A stretch of 64,000 bases of DNA from Triops longicaudatus (GCA_022885665.1 JAGQDJ010000633.1:930001-994000), one strand, 5' to 3'; counted from the stretch's first letter, positions 1 through 13,168 are shown. A program made the numbers and translations. The notes: generated by a model not told the origin, from the sequence alone.

Positions 1-148
1 CGTAAGCGGCGACCAGGTAAAACCATAACGTCACCCCTAACCCAATAACTAATAGGTCGCGGCTGACTTTCCGTGTGGCAATCCAGGACGACAGTGCTCC
101 CCAACGGCGCGCCCACCAGTTGATTAGGCACCCAAACCATGGGTGGGA
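1..148 (-). CDS. Ig3 domain start of the DIP/lachesin-like gene, cut at window edge
   Basis: After the acceptor CCCCCCGTAG the frame reads PPMVWVPNQLVGAPLG, then VVLDCHTES and ISYWVRGD. PPM.W..NQLVGA is the hallmark opening of the third Ig domain in lachesin and DIP proteins. The exon has no clear donor before base 1, so it probably continues to the left. Confidence 0.88.
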
Positions 149-2148
149 CTACGGGGGGTTGTTCAATTCCGAATTTACAGGAGATTTTTAAAAATAAAAA
201 TCAAGAAATGGATTATAAGGTTTATGCACGAATCAAGAGAAAAACTGTGTTGGCTTCAAAAGTATGGAAATAAACATACATTCAACGTCCAGGGTAATAC
301 GTTTGCTGACTGATGGAGGTACTCCATTGGAGGCGATACAGAGAAAGGCTCCTAAAGAAAAGCGTAACAAGTAAAAAAACAAATTCAATAAATATCGCGA
401 AGTGTTTAGGTGAACAAAAGAACATTGAATGCCATACGCACCAGAATCTGTTCGGCTAACTTTGGAAAAGACTAAGTCGTCCTCTTGCACGGACACTGCG
501 CAATAAAAGAAAACGAGATCAACGGTGTACCAAGCAGACCGCAAAATGGTGGAAAAAGATTGAGAGAAAAAAAAGGAAGTGAACGAGTCGACACAAAAGC
601 GGACCCCTTGCTTAGCCAAAAATGAGGAACTTTGCTAAGGGCAGGAGACGTGTTAAGGGCAAATAGGTAGCATGGCAAGGAGGTAGAGGGGGGGACCGCT
701 TAATCAACACAATCTTTCACGAACCCAATTTCCGTCGCTCAGCTACCGTAGTCAAAGCTCTTCCGTCTTCTCGCCTCCATGTGACACGGGGGGCAGGAAC
801 GCCCTCAGCTCGGCAAGTCAACACTGCCTTAGCCCCTTCCCGTACCGATAAATGCGAAGGCGAACTCTCCGCATCGACGATCGAAGGCGGCACTATTGAA
901 AGTTAAATCGCATCATTTGTTTCTGTTTTTGTATTATAAAAGGGGGAAACTTACCTACAACGTGCAAATAGCCGACTTGACTAATCATTGGCTCTGTATT
1001 GACTTGACACCTATTGTGACAAAAATGAAGGGGAAAATAGCACTTTTTAATGTTGACAGATATGGAACACGAACTCAGTTTAGCGAGTTATATTTTTTTA
1101 GCATTATTCAGGACTCCCTGACTGCATGCATGACATAAAATAAAATACCCAGTAAAGTAAAATTCCAGTACTGTTGGCTGTTAGAACGATAAAAGAACGG
1201 TAAGAAGAGACTAATATGTTTCAAATTTTAGAGAGAAAAAATATCTTTACGCAGTCGTCCGTGCCAGTTGCATTTCTGGCCAAGATGGGTTACGATTAGC
1301 ACACATGCAACTTGATGAGCCGCTTTTCCTATTATCGGTTCAATAACGGACAATGTTAGCAGTAAACTTGAACAACGTACCGTACTCGGGGAAATACTTA
1401 CGTCACATTTGTTTTCTTACTTTGAAACGGTTTTGTGAAGCAGAAATGGTGTAACACATAGTAATCCAAATTTACTGTGTATCGCATAACTTCAGTGCCA
1501 GAGTAAACTACAATAAGGTTACGAGGATTGTAGAATTTTATTTTTGCGTAAATTAGTGAAGTAACCCTAAAATATTCTTATAAATGGAAACTGTTAAAGT
1601 AAAAGTTGTCAGTAACTACTATTGATACATTTAAGAAATATATAGCTACTTCTACCTTCATAACAATAATGTTTCTGAGAATAGTGAACACATTCCTGTC
1701 TTGAGCAAGCAAAACGCGGTTAATTCATGTGGTGTTTTCCTACAGCTACTTAACCACGGAATTAGAGAGACATGTTATTTGTTTAGTTAAGAAAATCGTT
1801 AATATATTTACATATATCTGCCAGCGTCTTCAGGCTGGGCTCCTTTCACGTGTAAAGCCCATGTTCGTTGATGATCGTATGATACTGAGAAGCGTGGAAT
1901 TTTTGTGATGATGTCTCGATGGATAGTAACAATCGCCTGTCTGTCCAAATGGGTCCACGCTACCTGTCCAAAGTGGAAAACGAAGGAAAGGTTACTGTTT
2001 TGAACGCGGTATTTTGAGATTTACGCAGGAGGATGTTTTACTTTATAATTCCCGAGATTATCTACCACGCAGGGAAGTGATGCATCGCGTCCCACTGCTA
2101 CTGTCACATTAGGGATGGTCTCCGCGAAGGTTGGTTTCCCATAACCTC
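1..2148 (-). CDS. DIP/lachesin-like three-Ig cell-surface protein, partial (seven exons)
   Basis: Exons in transcript order are 2148-2042, 1963-1812, 1010-955, 892-725, 495-442, 351-280 and 148-1 (cut by the window edge). All six junctions agree in phase and the joined frame is open for about 252 codons. It encodes three consecutive Ig domains with the expected Cys and Trp residues: LPCVV, VAW and YMCQVNTEPM in Ig1; LTCRAEG, VTWRRED and GAFLCIASNG in Ig2; PNQLVGAPLG, LDCH and ISYWVR in Ig3. This order and wording match insect DIP, lachesin and amalgam-type IgLON proteins, which act outside the cell in neurite recognition, often with Dpr partners. That family role is known; the exact paralogue is not. 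The first exon (phase 1) must lie to the right and was not found. Introns are short, about 80-950 bases. The end of Ig3 and any GPI or membrane anchor are outside the window. One donor (892-725 exon) is GTTCGT, a weak site chosen because it alone keeps the frame. Confidence 0.9.
280..892 (-). CDS. Ig2 domain of the DIP/lachesin-like gene (three exons)
   Basis: Exon 892-725 reads VPPSIVDAESSPSHLSVREG, then LTCRAEG and VTWRRED. Exon 495-442 is a 54-base mini-exon, SVQEDDLVFSKVSRTDS. Exon 351-280 gives GAFLCIASNGVPPSVSKR and a short linker into Ig3. All three internal junctions are phase 1. The split of one Ig domain over three exons with introns of about 230 and 90 bases is directly visible. 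The ASNGVPPSVSKRI wording is very close to the conserved second domain of insect DIPs and lachesin. Confidence 0.9.
955..2148 (-). CDS. Ig1 domain of the DIP/lachesin-like gene (three exons)
   Basis: Exon 2148-2042 (acceptor after a long pyrimidine run, donor GTAAAA) carries the A to B strands with PTFAETIPNVTVAVGR and the first cysteine in LPCVV. Exon 1963-1812 starts with VAW and carries AIVTIH and the TWALHV strand. Exon 1010-955 completes a split Met codon and gives the second cysteine as CQVNTEPM, then the GYLHVVV linker into Ig2. The phases between these exons are 0 and 2, and the last exon leaves phase 1. In DIP proteins this first Ig domain is the one that contacts Dpr partners, so it is the piece to compare for paralogue assignment. 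Confidence 0.9.
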
Positions 2149-5100
2149 CTTGAAAGCAACGTAAAAGAAATAAATAAAAGTAAGACTCCGGTTCTAAAAG
2201 GAAGTTCTCATCCCCAAGTTAGGTAAAATTCTTTTATAGTATTCTAGGGTAGGCATCCCTAACACAAGCAAGTCTATCAGTCTTCGTTTACCCTGATGCT
2301 TTCCTAGGAGGTGTTGTTGCCTGTGTTTAATACGCTGTTTAAGGCCTAAAAGCCCCCCTCTTTTCCCCGTAAAATCGTTCTTCTCTTGCACAAGATCTAT
2401 CGCAGCTCGTCTTCATTGCGCTCCGTAAATAGCTAAGAATGGGATGTGGCGAGAGCCGATACATGGTACAGTTAAAAAGAGATCAGAAAATCCCCGGACC
2501 ACGCGTTAATGCTATAACGACCAATTCCGAGCTTTAGCAGGGGGATAAGAAACAAGCCTCTGGCCGGTAAGAGAGGGAAAAAGAAGAAAGAATCCATGTT
2601 ACGTCAACTTAAGCTAGGAACAGCAAACAAAAAAGGAAAGAAGTGTCCTGCCCGTGGCACGCAAAGCAAGAACTTTTGCTCTCGAAAAACAGGAATGACT
2701 TCGGACAGTACTCCTACCTTTCGTATTTCTTCCCCCTCTTTCCGTCCTCCCTAACTCTTTTGCTGCTGTTCGGGGGAACATTTGTCTTACTTAGGGTATA
2801 CAGTGCCCTTGCAACGAGCTCGGCAGTAAATCCCTATTGGTGTCCTCGTGTCCACTGTCTCACGGCTCGACTCGCTTTTACCATCTTCGGCAAGTAATGG
2901 ATCCGCAGTTCCAGCCCCGGTGCTGGCTCTAAACCTTCATGTCCATAAAGTTCTATTCGGGGTGCAAAACTTTTAGCTCTGCAAATGCAAACGACTTGAT
3001 ATTCCCTCCACAAGCGACAAAATTTAGCTTCCTACCCAGCCAGTTTCCCATTTTTTCTTGGTGGAAAGGATAATTCTGCAGAAATACTTACACCTGTTAG
3101 GTCAGCTTCATGCTATCCAAGAAAAACAAAAATGTTAAAAGAAAGTTTAAAAATGTAAAAGCCGTTTTATAAGCAAACTTGCTTCTCTTCAGCAGCAGTA
3201 CACGAGATTTTCATTGCTTTTATTGTGACGCATTACTCAATAGATAATAATTTATTCTGAGTTTGAAATGTAATGTTTGTAAGTACTGTTCCATGTGAAC
3301 TGTGAACTGAGACAATAAGAAATGCACCGTTCTGTCTAGTTTCAGAGAACGGATCGGAAAACAAGTAGAGGGCTCACATCGTGCCCATAGCTCTTACGAC
3401 TTGATGGCCAGTCTGTTGGGAAATCGGCTATGGTATTGTTGTACAGCCGTCATCACACACGTCTTGTGTCGTGTTCCTCAAACTGGCCACGCGATGTTGT
3501 GAAGCTATCTCTCTTTCTTGGTACCTGTTCCGAGTTGTAAGTTATTTAGTGCTGGATTTACAATGACTATACTGAATAAATACGTGAAATGCTTAGAGCA
3601 CATAAGAAAAGCAAGAACCCCAAGAAAGCAATATGTTGCGGGATGAAGTGTTAAACCCGCTTTCTGCTAGGCGTGAGGAGTGAAAGGAATTTCCGACGCC
3701 GGACTTAACTAGATCCAGGTAAACGGAGGAGAACCATGTACTTGCAATAGAAAAATCTTTTCCGACAGCTTCTAGCTATTATTGTGCATGGGAATTGAGA
3801 AGTATAAACGCTGCACTGGATCAGTGCCTTTCTGATACTGCTATAAATGGCACCCCAGCTTTCGGTACCGCACATCAATAAACGGCTGGTTTCCACGGTC
3901 AGTTCATGAAGGTCCGTAGCTTTTTGGGGCAACTACGAGAATGTAAAAGTTGGAAGTTGAAATTCGATACGTTTCAATGAGTGAAACATTGTCTCCATAA
4001 ATGTGTTCCCAGCAGTACCTGAGGCTGGTTTAAAGAATAAGAGAAACTTGAGTTCTGAAGATATAAACATGAAGAAAGTTGTGCCTTTCAGCCTCGAGGT
4101 AATGAGATAGCAGACTTTTCTCTTTCTCGGTTTCTGTCTCTCGTCTCTTCTTCGGAGGCCCATTAGCTGCACTTGTGTCTTTCTCACACGAGTAGCTATG
4201 GCAAAAGACCTCCGCAACGACCTGCAAATTTATACGACTTGAGAAAGGACGAAAAAGGTGACGACCATAAGGTTTCCCTCTTTCTTTCTTCCGCTTTACT
4301 TAAACGCGGGAAAGTTCCCGTTGCTGGCCAAGGCTACTAATCAAGTCATTAAGGCGCCCAAACCGGCCGCACGACGACAAACTAATCGTTCTATGACGGC
4401 CAAACAACAATGTTTGGAGAACCAGGAGGAACAGAGTTCCATTTACGGCGCTTTACAACCACACGACACAAAAATATAACCTGGGCAAAAGTACGAGGAA
4501 TAAAAACGAAATCCCGAAAGTTGGTGGTAGGGGAGAACATGCATAAACCCCTCCTGTTCCGGTCGACGGAAGCAACAATATTAGCACCCGCCTTTTCAGT
4601 CTATTTCTTATTTTTCTTTAATGTCACCATGGAGAACTCGGTAGCCGGGCCGTCATTGTTGCGTTTCACCTGGCACTGGAGCTGGCGTAATGAAGATCGG
4701 GGCGGAAATAAAAATATTTACTGGTCTTTAAGAGGAAAAACAGGACGCGTGGAATTTACGTTTTGTTGTACTTAACTTAAAGAACAACATCACAGTGGTC
4801 AAGCTTTCTTCTAACAAAAATTATTTCTCTAAAAAAAAAAAAACTTTTTCTGAAATGTGTGAGGTAACTTAGGTACCTTGGAAGAGTCGATTGTCAAGTT
4901 TAATTATTTTAAGTCAGGTTATTTACGTTCCTTGTACTCTTTACCTGAAAAATGAATGCGAAATTTATTACTCGAAAGTCTTAAGAAATACCCAGGACCG
5001 AATTAAATGGGACTCTACGTGTACTTTACGTTATTTCTTTGCATAGCTAGTAAAACGTATTAAACAATTTAGCGTCCCTAAACATTCTTCTCTGTTTATG

Positions 5101-6835
5101 TTAATTCAAGCATCAAGAAATATTATACATTGACACTTTTTGTGCGTACGTCCTCAAATATTGCACAGTACCTTTGATTAGCAGAAAAAAAGCGTGCTCT
5201 TTGTGTATTTACAAGCAACTCTGTATACCTTTCGCTTGCTTCATACGTAACTCGTTAGCGGCATATACTCTTTAAAACAACTGAAGTTGCTCATAAGAGA
5301 TCAGGCTGCGGTAGTAATGTTCCGATGTGTAGTTGCTACAGAAAAGGCAACTCTTGTTGGACTTTGGAATCGAAGCCATTCATGGCAAACATTTTTGTAA
5401 ATTATCTTGGAAAACGCGCAAACTACACGGTTTGCAATAGCTTTTCGGCTTGATGTCTTGAAAATGACTACGAACAACAAGAATGGCAAAGCTTTCGGCT
5501 TAAAAGCGTTATAATATAGTCTGGATATATGAGCGACAACCCGTTACAGATCCTGCCTCGAAGCGTATTGGGGTCCGGGGGAGCTTTTAAAGACAGACGT
5601 CAAGTTTTGCATATCAATGCTGTGCGGGTTACGAAGATACTTAACATGACCTCAAATTTTAAAAGGCATCTTTTGGGGGGTTTACGCTTTTTTCCCTAAA
5701 AAGGTAAAAAAAATCAACGTGAAAAGTGGGGAAGAACATATAATATCGGCGGTGATGGAGTAAAAGAAGAAAGCTTTCTTGTTAGGATACGGACCTAATG
5801 AATTATGCAAAAGCGGCTTTTGGCTGAGGTTGCTTAGCCATGTTAGAACAGGGCAAGAATCTTCCCCATGTGATGACAATGTTGCAAGTTGCATGTTTCA
5901 TGGCTAGCATGGTAGGCAGCTCGGAAACTGAGAACACACTCGATAACGTCCTCGAACTATAATGTGGATTTGAGACTTAAAAGTACTTGCGCAACATATA
6001 CGCTGCTCAAATCCGTTCACGTTGACTTGAAAATGAAACAAATAAAGAGCTTTATCAATAAGGCAGCGAGGTGTTATCGGATGTAACTCCCATGCAAAGT
6101 AATAGCTTTCTAGGATTGCCCAGCTTCTTACGTCCAGATTGCTAGCCTTGGACTTCAAGCCCTCCATATTTTTTTGTTTTCTTTTCGAGTTCTTTTCCCG
6201 GGTAAAATCACATTCCCTCATTTCTTGCCTAGCTAAGATACAGGCACTCGGGGGCTACGAGAAAGCGAACGTGCTTCTCGCACCAGATAAGGACTTAAAA
6301 CTTCAGATGTCGAAAGCACCACGTAGATCGGATTGTAGTAAGCGAGCGAGATGAATTAAAAAGTGACCGGTAGAGAAAAGAGTCCTAGTGGAGACGTTTC
6401 GGTTCGTCAACGTCATAATAAAACCAAACTACAACATCAAATAGAAATTTGCACGAAAGAGCCTTCTGTAGGTGGCTTAAAATTGAGACTACTTACATTC
6501 GACATCCAAAGGGGAATAAAGTGCGAGCAGATAGGCTCGAACATGTGTTCGCTGCTTACTTCATGACGGCTGTTTTTTCTTTTACTTATTCTATTTCGTT
6601 ATTTTTTTTTCTTTTTACCTTTGGTGAACGGGGATGCTTTGGCCTGGGCTACGGGCTGAAGGCTTAACAACGTTAGGAGCACTGAAGCAGAGACTGTACC
6701 TAGCATTCCAGCGCTGCTAGCCATGGTATTTCAGTTACTAAATGCTGAATTTTGAAACGCAATAAAAATTAAAAAAAAAAATAACACAGTTCTGAATTCT
6801 CGAAAGGAGTCCAGCACCAAAATTATTCCAGGTCT
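2149..6835. other. No supported gene; probable 5' region or first intron of the DIP-like gene
   Basis: Only short, mutually overlapping open frames occur here, none with recognisable domains. The signal-peptide exon of the Ig gene should lie somewhere to the right of 2148 on the minus strand, but no candidate with the required phase-1 donor convinced me. An 84-codon plus-strand frame at 2643-2897 has a hydrophobic stretch, but its composition looks like pyrimidine-rich intron rather than a protein. Confidence 0.5.
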
Positions 6836-7195
6836 TCACATGTCAGAAGGAAGACTTCTTTGGAAACGGGAGATTGGTTGTCCGTTGCCTGTTAGGCGAA
6901 ACTCGTGGTCAGTATCGTAGCAGTACGAGATTGTCGGACGAATCCGTCGTAATGAATATTCAATGTCAACCATTAATATTGAATTTGACTCAGAGAGGTC
7001 CACTGCATTAGACAAAATAACAGACAATGCCGTTGCTCCTCGAAAAACGTGACACTCGAGGAAGTCAACTAGCGACAGGTAACCTGTCCGTGGTGTGACT
7101 GTGGAGAACAAGTTCATCTTGCGGAGTTGAGCTAGAAGTACACGGACTATAACGCTGGACGCAGCCGCACTAGTGAGCGATGCTGAGACACTCAC
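6836..7195 (-). CDS. Unassigned 119-codon open frame
   Basis: This is the longest frame in the first 13.8 kb that is not part of a recognised gene, in a patch with more G+C than its surroundings. It is Ser- and Val-rich at the start and contains the segment YSLRRIRPTISYCYD. I do not recognise a domain. It is not an Ig exon of the neighbouring gene. A GTGAGT sits just upstream of the ATG on the same strand, so the frame may instead be the first part of an intron. Coding status is doubtful. Confidence 0.15.
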   Translation of the reverse strand: MSVSASLTSAAASSVIVRVLLAQLRKMNLFSTVTPRTGYLSLVDFLECHVFRGATALSVILSNAVDLSESNSILMVDIEYSLRRIRPTISYCYDTDHEFRLTGNGQPISRFQRSLPSDM

Positions 7196-10100
7196 CTTTA
7201 AGTGTTAATGCTTTTTCTATGGGTTAATCTTCACTGTATGTTTTGCCCCTCCATTATCGTTAAAGCGTCTTTTACCCCTGCATACCAGGCTATAGAAAGT
7301 CAATTAACATTAATACAGGCATTATGTATTTAAAATAAGATTTTCCCATGTGAGAAATTGCATTAAATAAATGTGAGTTTTTTATACGGAACGAATGAAT
7401 ACACGGTGTTTATCAGATTCAAACACAGAAAATTCTACCGCGTTTCTCCTACGCTTGTGGAAATTATTTCTGTTCTCCCCCACACGGAAAAGCGAAGTCC
7501 GTTTCTTTTGCGCTCTCACCTTCATTGTCGCTGAAAAAAGGAAGAGAAAGGGAAAAATCTCAACCTGGGACCCGAAAGGCGCTAAGGTTTTTCTTTGCTG
7601 GGGGTAGGGGGTGGAAAGTGGATAAAAGAGGTAACAGTTTTCTCGCCTAATAAAGCTGGGCGTAAAGTGCAATACAACAGAGTAGCATATACAGACGGCT
7701 TTTCCTGAAATCGTTCCACACTCTGATGACTTTCGCCGGGGAGATTCTGGTGCGCATATGAGGAGGAGAGGATGCTATAACCAGGAGTATCTCGAGTTTC
7801 CCCTTAGCACCCGCAGTTTTAAGACCCTCCTCACCTTCCTTTTTGCCCCTGAAACAATACCTCAATGAAAATCCCAGCGCTGTGAATAAAAAAGGCTTTT
7901 GTTCTTCCCTGTAATAAAAAGCTACCACGTAGTCCCTTACACGTATAAATATACCCTTGAAGCGAGATCTTGAAAACCCAAGTTGGAAGCACACAAGCAA
8001 AAAGAAAAAACGTATCTTTAAAACGTTTTGACCTTATCCACCCCTATTTAATTTTTCCCTCTAACGAAGTAAAAGCGAGAAGGGACATAAGCATTGCCGT
8101 GTGACTTATCATCGTTATCGAAGCCCGCGCTCCGCAAATCAACCCGTACTTGAGCGGTGCAATACTTAACCCCACCTTCGAAACCCTACATCCCAAGCAC
8201 CCTCCTGTTAGCTAATTAAACTAAACTGCAGTAGGTGTTAATGACAGAAAAAGTGACAAAATACTTATCCAAGCAGAAGCCATTCTTCTTCGTTAGGACG
8301 AACGGAGTGTATTGAGGCAGATCGAAGGGCAATTTCGACGTTCCCTACGTACTTGGAAGTCAATTAAGCGGAACACGGGTGGCGGACGGTACGCACAATG
8401 TTGACGTACCAGGATACAAATACGGTTAACGCACGCTATAACGCAATTGGATAACGTAAAGTAATAATATTAGAATAAGAAATAGTCTACTTTTATTTCT
8501 ACTTAACACAGGGGAACAAAGCGCAAAATCTGGCGGTTATAGTAGTAAAGCACGCCTTTGTATATTATACATATCTTTCTGGGATTCAGTGGAGGTGTTG
8601 TTGTGGATCGCTGACACGAAGCGTGTATAACCAGATGGCCGTAAAGCTAGAGGTAAAAGCCAGAAGAGAATTGCGGGTAAGGCGCAAAGCAACCACTTGG
8701 GAAATTATCCGAAGTCTTCTTTAAGGCCCACAAGTCCGACGCTGCATGTTTGAGTACCTTTAATGGGTGTATATCTGTGATGTATAGACACGGGGAAAGA
8801 GATCTTCCCTAGCATATAGATTGAGACGACTTGCTATAGGTACACAAGAGAGAGGTACCCAGCATCCGCCAGTTACCGTGTTTGGGTGGGGGTAAGCTAG
8901 CCGTAAAAAGGCGAGGGTTGCAGTGTGAGTGACGCCCTATTACAACCCCATACCGCCATTGATTCATAGCAGCTCTTAAACCGCAGTATTACACATGAGC
9001 GTTATTTATGTTCGCTTATGTATAGGCCCTATTAACCCGAGCATGAAGCCCCATAAATGCTACCACTTTCCTGTATTACTTAATTTTTACCCACGACCTG
9101 TTATCGGTATTGGTAGGGGAGGGGACGGATGCTATTGCTTGAATAACTACTGAAGATACACAACGAAACAGCTAATCTGACAAGTGGGTCTTAGTCGATA
9201 TTGCCCACGGTACTTTTCATTTTAAAAACCTTCTTGTCAAGATTTCCTTTTATTCGTCGGGATTGTAAGGTCAACAGTGGTGTGTAATATTTATTACAAT
9301 TTCTTTCAAATATTCTACGGTTGCTAATCATCTTAAATTATATTAAAGGCAATGTCAATGACGCAGAAATTTAAGACAGAACTACCCAACTTGGAAATTG
9401 GGAAGACAGTAGAATGGCCCTGGCTAATCTTCAACATAAGAAAATTATGGAACTGAGCGTATGTCTTTCTAGCCGAGCCCGCTTGTAACGTTCTTCCTGT
9501 TAGGCGACGCTTCACTTTCGAAGATGAGGGAAGTTGTTGGAAAGAAATAAGAGTTGTCACATTAGCTATTCCCTTTCACGTGAAGCGATTGGCTGGGGAT
9601 AAACAAAATTGGTCCCCACAGGGTCGCAGCTTTGAAGTTTCGAGTAACCCGCCCCTCTTCATTGATGGAGATAGTTTTCATTTCCAACGCGTTTGACTTG
9701 GGTACCCGTGTGTGCGATACAGGATAGCGATTCAGGACCTACATTCGCGTTTTAACTCCCCGACCGGTGTCTGTCAACCTCGTGACTTATTCATGACCTT
9801 TTGACTCAAGGAAATCAGCGCGGATACACATCTTCTTCGGTATGGAACAAAAAGTTGCTGCTCAAGATATTGGCCAGAAAATCAAAAGGACCGCACGGAG
9901 ACGGGATGCACTTTGGAAAAAATTTGTCATCTTTCGAAGGATAGGACCGGGGGTCAGGATATCATTCAAAACTCATCCTGCCGAAAACGGCAATGTAAAA
10001 CTTTCACATCAAATCATCAACTATTATTCAAAGTTTCTCTGACCTCCATCCATAAGTAATGTAAAAGGCCAGCTTCCGAGTTTTACTTGCCTACCAAATT

Positions 10101-10331
10101 TTCCGTGCAATGACCACGCCTCCACAGGAGCAAGAATGGTCCTCAGAGAACACGATCTATGTACTATGTTCTACGGTACAGTACTGTACATGTTGCCCAG
10201 TGTAAGGGCACCCATAAAAAGCTCACTTGCTGGGAATGCTCGTGAAATTACAACGATACATTTTCTGACGCAAGTTTTGCATCTTCCGGTAATGTCTTAA
10301 TTTTCTAACTTTAGGACTAGACTTTTGAATA

Positions 10332-10364
10332 CTCTATATAAGGAATTTGGATGCTCTATATAAG
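10332..10364 (+). promoter_or_regulatory. Two identical TATA-box-like motifs, 22 bases apart
   Basis: The 11-mer CTCTATATAAG occurs at 10332-10342 and again at 10354-10364. Each fits a strong TATA box. No start-site motif or open frame that would fit a promoter was recognised downstream, so the function is a guess; the direct repeat is certain. Confidence 0.2.
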
Positions 10365-10499
10365 TCAAAAGCATTGCGCGCGAACAGAAAATCAAGACGT
10401 GTACCTTGATTAAGTAATCATAGCTGAGTCACACTCTAAAAATAAAAGCTATAAATTATTTCAATCTTTACAGTTACAAGCATGTTACGGGTATGCTTT

Positions 10500-10532
10500 T
10501 CAGTGAAAATATGAGTGAAAAATTTTCACTGA
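10500..10532. repeat. Perfect 11-bp inverted repeat (hairpin)
   Basis: TCAGTGAAAAT at 10500-10510 is matched exactly by its reverse complement at 10522-10532, with an 11-base loop. It could be the end of a small decayed transposon or chance in AT-rich DNA. Confidence 0.4.
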
Positions 10533-13162
10533 TAATTTTAGGGTTTGCCACTTATAAAATTTTTTTGTCAAATTCCAGGGAACATAACTGTTAAAAGTAA
10601 GACGAAGTCTCAAAGGTTTCGCTGTCACTCAATTTTCTTCGATGAAAGCACTAACAAAAGGAAGTCCTTTATTTATGAAGTTAATTTGTATAATTTTACA
10701 GATCTTAGCGTAACATTAAAATGTCTATACCATCGTATTAGATAAAATCTTTATTATTCTAATGGAACAATTATGTCCAGCAGACACTTGGCAACGCCGA
10801 TATTTACAACTGTGAAACGTGACGTAAAAGTGTATATTACTTCTCGTCGCCTTCTGGGTCCTCAGAGGCGTGACTCTCACTCAAATCTCTGCGTTATGAT
10901 AAGAGGCGTCGAGACACGGAGTGCAATCACACCATGAACCCCCGCAAATGACACCAGTGTCTCGAAGATTTTTGTCTGTTTAATTATTACATGGCTAGGC
11001 ACTGTTAATAAACAAAGGTCTTAAGCTCATACAAACCACAATGTTTTCAGCACGAGGCGACCGTTACGCGCTATCTGTTACGGACTATGCCCGTTCTATA
11101 GTCAAATTCAAATACTACCTGAAAGAATAAGTTTCTGCGCAAATGCTACATTATTTGAAGTTATAATAGGTCCTGTTGTCCTGCCATTCCATAGGCAGGA
11201 GAGTAAAGTGTTGTGAACAACCGCCCACCAGAAAAGAAATAAAAATTCATACAACTTCCCCGCCTCCGTGACTCTAAATCATGGATACATTCCTGCCTGT
11301 AGTAGTCAATTTTTCAGATTACTGGTTCACAAGAGTGAGCCTCCAACATAGTCTTTAATAGCGTACTTCGACTTCTGTGTTGATTTCTCCCATGGACACA
11401 CGTATTTCCACACAGTCAAAGACTTCGAGTTCCACACCTACTCTCTCTTTGCTATTGAAACTTTTATGTAAGAATAAGAATAATAAGAGGCTTTACTTCG
11501 CAAAAATGGAGTTGTACAATTTTATGGGATGCTAACCGAAAGTCTGCAAAATTGTGCGAATTAAAGGACACATACCAACCGCCGAAATTGTCGGGGTCGG
11601 AAATGCTGCGCACGGGAAAGTAATAAAGTGGGACTTATGTCTCTTGCAGGTGTGACACGGTCGATTTCAAGATGACTCACTGACAATTAAAATGCTCATA
11701 GTGTAGGCCTAAATCACAGAAAAGAACTCTCACAGTAATTAAAAGAAAACGTAGTAAAGCAAGGAATGCGAAATTGGAGGATAGGCGTCGCCTCCGTACG
11801 CTCACTGAAGCGTCGCAATGCCGTCTCGAAGTGAACAACATGGTTTAACTTTGTACTCAATACCTAACGTTGCATGAGAGAAAACGTTTACACGAAGTCC
11901 GAAAGCTAACGTCACTCTTTTAGGAAATTCACATCATTTCACCGTATTCTCTGTAGCATGCAAAACATGACGCGTATACATCTTTAACGTGTTCTACTAC
12001 GGACTTGTATTACAAAATTCTTACAAGCAGTCGACAGACTCAAATATTAAATATGTAATATTGCATGTTTTGAGGTAAGGGAATTTCAAGACATTACTGC
12101 GGCTTTCATTTTTTGTTTTCCACACAAGTGATGGTTCGCATGTAAAACTTACTTCCGTTGTCAAACATGTTACCTATACTGAATATTATCCTTTATTAGG
12201 CAGCTTTTCCCGTTCCTTTTCTTCTTGTATGGCTCCAATGATATTATTTTCCTACATGGGAATATATACAGAACTCATAACTAGTAAAAAGCCAGCGCGA
12301 AGAGGTTGTTCACGGTGATCGCCAGAAAACCAGGGGATACTCTCCGGCAAGCTCTAGACAAAATGTTGTCTATGAGTATAACGATGTCACTTCGTGATCC
12401 CAAGTTGGATTGCCTCTGAATCCCCTGGACCTCTTTTGCTGCTGGTCCGCTCGGTTGGCTTGGCCTCCGAGCTTAAATTGGGTCATTTGACGGAGGGCTG
12501 TTGGATGACACAAACTCCTTCCACATCATAGCTGAGGTTTTCTTTGTTACATGCTCTTCACGACTGACGTTGTCTAACATTGACTTTTGCCTCATGTCGC
12601 TGAAAAAATGTAAAAAGGGAGTTTACTAAATCAAGACACAAAATCATCAGAAAAAAATATGATGGTAAAATTAAGGGCAAGTTGCTTTGATTTTACTCTG
12701 TCGGGGAAAGGACAAAAAACCAAAACCACCAAAGCGTCTACGTCCATCTTCATTTATGGTCTTCTTCCTGTTTTTCGCTATGAAAGAAAAATGATGCTTC
12801 AATTTTGGCGGCAAAGGGAAAACTGGAATCCACGCCATTACGTTCTCAAAGGGCCGTTGCCATTTATCTTGTGTCTTCCACTTAAACGGCACGTCAATAA
12901 GCTATAAGCACAAAATGAGACGACATAAATGAGCTGCAGCATTATAACATTTTTTCCCCTTTCATCTGCTCCACCAGCTCTCTTTCAGTGAACATTGGAA
13001 ATCCTGGTCACCCATCAAGGAAAAACGTTCCAACCTAATGAGATCTTCGTGCTTCATCATTCTTATCATCGTCGGGTGCTTACATAAGTAGAATGACTAC
13101 ATTAGCGTTTAGACCAAGAAGACTGGTATTGTTGACAATGCGGAAGAGCGACTAAAAGGGCT

Positions 13163-13168
13163 TTTATT
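13163..13168 (-). terminator. Candidate polyadenylation signal of Mint
   Basis: AATAAA on the minus strand, the first exact copy I found downstream of the Mint stop codon at 13881. It would give a 3' UTR of about 720 bases. A later signal is equally possible. Confidence 0.3.

Larger units (their letters stand above)
7196..13162. other. Gene-free stretch between the DIP-like gene and Mint
   Basis: No exon with recognisable protein similarity was found on either strand. The region is AT-rich with scattered short open frames of no recognisable domain. It includes a pair of identical TATA-type motifs near 10332-10364 and a perfect 11-base hairpin at 10500-10532, listed separately. Confidence 0.5.
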
